Both the position numbers and the translations under genes were made by a program. The notes beneath the pieces are model-generated. The model had not been told where the DNA came from. It ran no database searches and saw nothing but the letters and a program-made list of their open reading frames with translations. Of a DNA stretch of 64,000 nt, positions 62,511 through 64,000 are shown piece after piece (positions within the stretch are counted from its first letter, which is position 1; the number at the start of each line of letters is the position of its first letter). The DNA is taken from NCBI GenBank assembly GCA_016710265.1, contig JADJJL010000007.1, forward strand, positions 372,001-436,000. The letters run 5' to 3'. The DNA comes from Saprospiraceae bacterium (GTDB lineage: Bacteria > Bacteroidota > Bacteroidia > Chitinophagales > Saprospiraceae).

Positions 62511-63689
62511 TTAAGTAAATGACATTTCTGGCTGTATCATCCAGGATTTAAAATAATCTTGAATCTCCAAAGCCATTGCTGCTTCAGTAATTTTCATTGG
62601 TCTAAAAGGATCAATCATAACAGCTAGTTCGTTGGTTTCCTTTTTTCCAATACTCCGTTCTATCGCACCAGGATGTGGTCCATGTGGGATTCCTCCAGGG
62701 TGAAGTGTAATTTGTCCCTTTTGTATATTGTTACGACTCATAAAATCTCCATCCACATAGTATAGAAGTTCATCACTGTCAATATTGCTGTGATGATAAG
62801 GTGCTGGAATTGCATCGGGATGATAATCGTAAAGCCTCGGAACAAATGAACAAACAACAAATTGTTTGCTCTGAAATTGTTGATGAATTGGAGGCGGCAT
62901 ATGTATTCGCCCGGTAATGGGTTCAAAATTAAAAATCGACATCGCATACGGATAACAACAGCCATCATAACCTACCACATCAAAGGGATGAGTTCCATAA
63001 ATATAAGGATAAATCAATCCTCTTTTTTTTATATTTATTTTAAAATCACCACATTCATCATGTGTTTCTAAATCTATAGGAAGCTTGAGATCCCTTTCAC
63101 AAAAAGGGGAATGCTCTAAAAATTGTCCGGAACGATTTCGATACCTTTCAGGAAATTCAATGGGACTAAAGGATTCTATATAGAGCAATCGATTTTGTGG
63201 AGTATTAAAATGAATTTGATAAATAGTACCCCTTGGAATGACGATATAGTCGCCATAATCAAACTGGATCTTTCCGTACATGGTGCGAAGAGTACCGTTA
63301 CCTTGATGCACAAAAATCATCTCATCTGCGTCTGCATTTTTAAAAAAATAATCTTCAGTACTCTTTTGTGGAGAGGCAATTCCAATCTGCAAATCATCAT
63401 TTACAAACAAGGTGGTACGAGACTGAAGATAATCTTCTGAGGGAGGAAGACTAAATCCCTGAAAGGATCTTGCTTGCAGATTATCCTCAATGGCTAAACT
63501 TGGTCTGGCAGAATAAGGCTTTCCAAACTCCTTCACCATGGTGGGTGGATGAAGGTGGTAAACGAGCGAAGATAATCCAGCAAACCCCTCTGTACCAAAT
63601 AGTTCTTCATGATACAATCGTCCATTTGATTGTCTGTTTACAATATGGCGCTTGTTCGGCACCATTCCTACTGATCTATAGATTGGCAT
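62511..63689 (-). CDS. hmgA: Homogentisate 1,2-dioxygenase
   Basis: HmgA opens the ring of homogentisate to maleylacetoacetate. The 392-residue protein is shorter than the roughly 440-residue eukaryotic form but has MIFVHQGNGTLRT, the GDYIVIPRGTIYQI cupin core, and the iron-site region PYHHSNIDSDELLYYVDGDF (Glu ligand) and HPGGIPHGPHPGAIERS (His ligand). The pathway's last enzymes are outside the window. First gene of the two-gene operon hmgA-hppD. Confidence 0.94.
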   Translation of the reverse strand: MPIYRSVGMVPNKRHIVNRQSNGRLYHEELFGTEGFAGLSSLVYHLHPPTMVKEFGKPYSARPSLAIEDNLQARSFQGFSLPPSEDYLQSRTTLFVNDDLQIGIASPQKSTEDYFFKNADADEMIFVHQGNGTLRTMYGKIQFDYGDYIVIPRGTIYQIHFNTPQNRLLYIESFSPIEFPERYRNRSGQFLEHSPFCERDLKLPIDLETHDECGDFKINIKKRGLIYPYIYGTHPFDVVGYDGCCYPYAMSIFNFEPITGRIHMPPPIHQQFQSKQFVVCSFVPRLYDYHPDAIPAPYHHSNIDSDELLYYVDGDFMSRNNIQKGQITLHPGGIPHGPHPGAIERSIGKKETNELAVMIDPFRPMKITEAAMALEIQDYFKSWMIQPEMSFT

Positions 63690-64000
63690 GTCTTGCTGAT
63701 TAGTTCTCGCAAGATTAAGGCCTATTAGACATTAAAAAGCTGACTTAGGTCATGACGAAAAATGATTTTCATGTAAAATGCTAAACTTTCGATTTAAGAG
63801 AAAGAAAGCACAAATTGTACTTTACAATATTCTTTTGAAATTGACTAGCTTTTACGTACTAATTTCAAATTTGAATAAGTTTTAACAGCCAAATGAAATT
63901 TACATTTGATTCAAGAATATATTCCAAGAAGTTTATCCATCCAAAAACTAAAGTTTTACAATCCTTTTGACCAGTGTTTGATCTGCATATTTAATTTTGA
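63690..64000. other. Upstream region of hmgA, no gene seen
   Basis: This is 311 AT-rich bases upstream of hmgA with no coding frame. A 12-bp palindrome TTCAAATTTGAA at 63864-63875 could be an operator, but it is AT-rich and may be chance. A TAATCTTG at about 63700-63710 on the minus strand is one base from the -7 consensus. Confidence 0.5.

Noticed and set aside
63864..63875. TTCAAATTTGAA palindrome upstream of hmgA as an operator
   Set aside because: AT-rich 12-mers of this kind are expected by chance in this composition; mentioned only as part of the intergenic description.
1..64000. CRISPR array, tRNA, rRNA, transposase or prophage
   Set aside because: I looked for regularly spaced repeats, cloverleaf-like sequences, rRNA-like stretches and integrase/transposase motifs and found none; the only ncRNA supported is the SRP RNA.

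Overview
The window comes from a low-GC Bacteroidota chromosome (roughly 35% G+C by eye), most likely a Saprospiraceae/Chitinophagia-type lineage. The evidence is several exported proteins with type IX secretion (T9SS) C-terminal signals (types A and B), an LpxC-FabZ fusion, an Rpb6-like omega subunit beside BamD, CoaBC and DUF4835, a futalosine-pathway menaquinone gene (mqnD), and repeated TAnnTTTG -7 promoter boxes. The placement is inferred from gene content, not from a phylogenetic marker. Nearly all of the window is ordinary single-copy chromosomal DNA. I see no prophage, transposase, CRISPR array, rRNA or tRNA.

Layout: (1) 1-2.7 kb: pdxJ fragment, CPBP protease, and the phospholipid genes cdsA-psd. 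(2) 2.7-3.8 kb: a gene-free stretch with a GC-richer, hairpin-dense repeat-like element. (3) 3.8-14 kb: two very large T9SS proteins flanking a helical hypothetical protein, a hotdog thioesterase, a small secreted protein and lpdA. (4) 14-22 kb: a DUF486 membrane protein and priA, then minus-strand purN, DUF4835, coaBC, rpoZ, bamD, and tpiA. (5) 22-29 kb: ppk1-cutA, lolD, two glycosyltransferases and a ribBA-type gene whose GTP cyclohydrolase II half looks dead. (6) 29-34.5 kb: transaldolase, a 4.5S SRP RNA gene not covered by any protein ORF, an RluA-type pseudouridine synthase whose start codon overlaps that of divergent mqnD, an odd leader with two repeat-plus-terminator units before ald, a small conserved HTH-like protein and a DUF3810 protease-like protein. 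(7) 34.5-41.5 kb: trxA, DUF58, ppk2, an S4 RNA-binding protein, then the lipid A block lpxD-lpxC/fabZ-lpxA with an ABC ATPase and a hypothetical protein. (8) 41.6-53.8 kb: a TMTC-like membrane/TPR protein, recN, fabI, a choice-of-anchor B protein, a putative porin, then a tight minus-strand trio (penicillin acylase family, small membrane protein, candidate outer-membrane protein) and yaaA. (9) 54-58 kb: a DUF1800-DUF1501-discoidin/T9SS operon. (10) 58-64 kb: YceI, a methyltransferase, an ELWxxDGT-like secreted protein, and the tyrosine catabolic pair hppD-hmgA.

Functionally the window mixes envelope biogenesis (cdsA, psd, lolD, bamD, lpxACD, fabZ, fabI), cofactors (pdxJ, coaBC, ribB, mqnD), polyphosphate metabolism (ppk1 and ppk2), DNA repair and restart (priA, recN) and a cell-surface protein repertoire exported by T9SS. 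The least explained items are the structured element at 3.15-3.56 kb, the duplicated 18-mer plus terminator units before ald, the orphan terminator between yaaA and the DUF1800 gene, and the DUF1800/DUF1501/T9SS operon.
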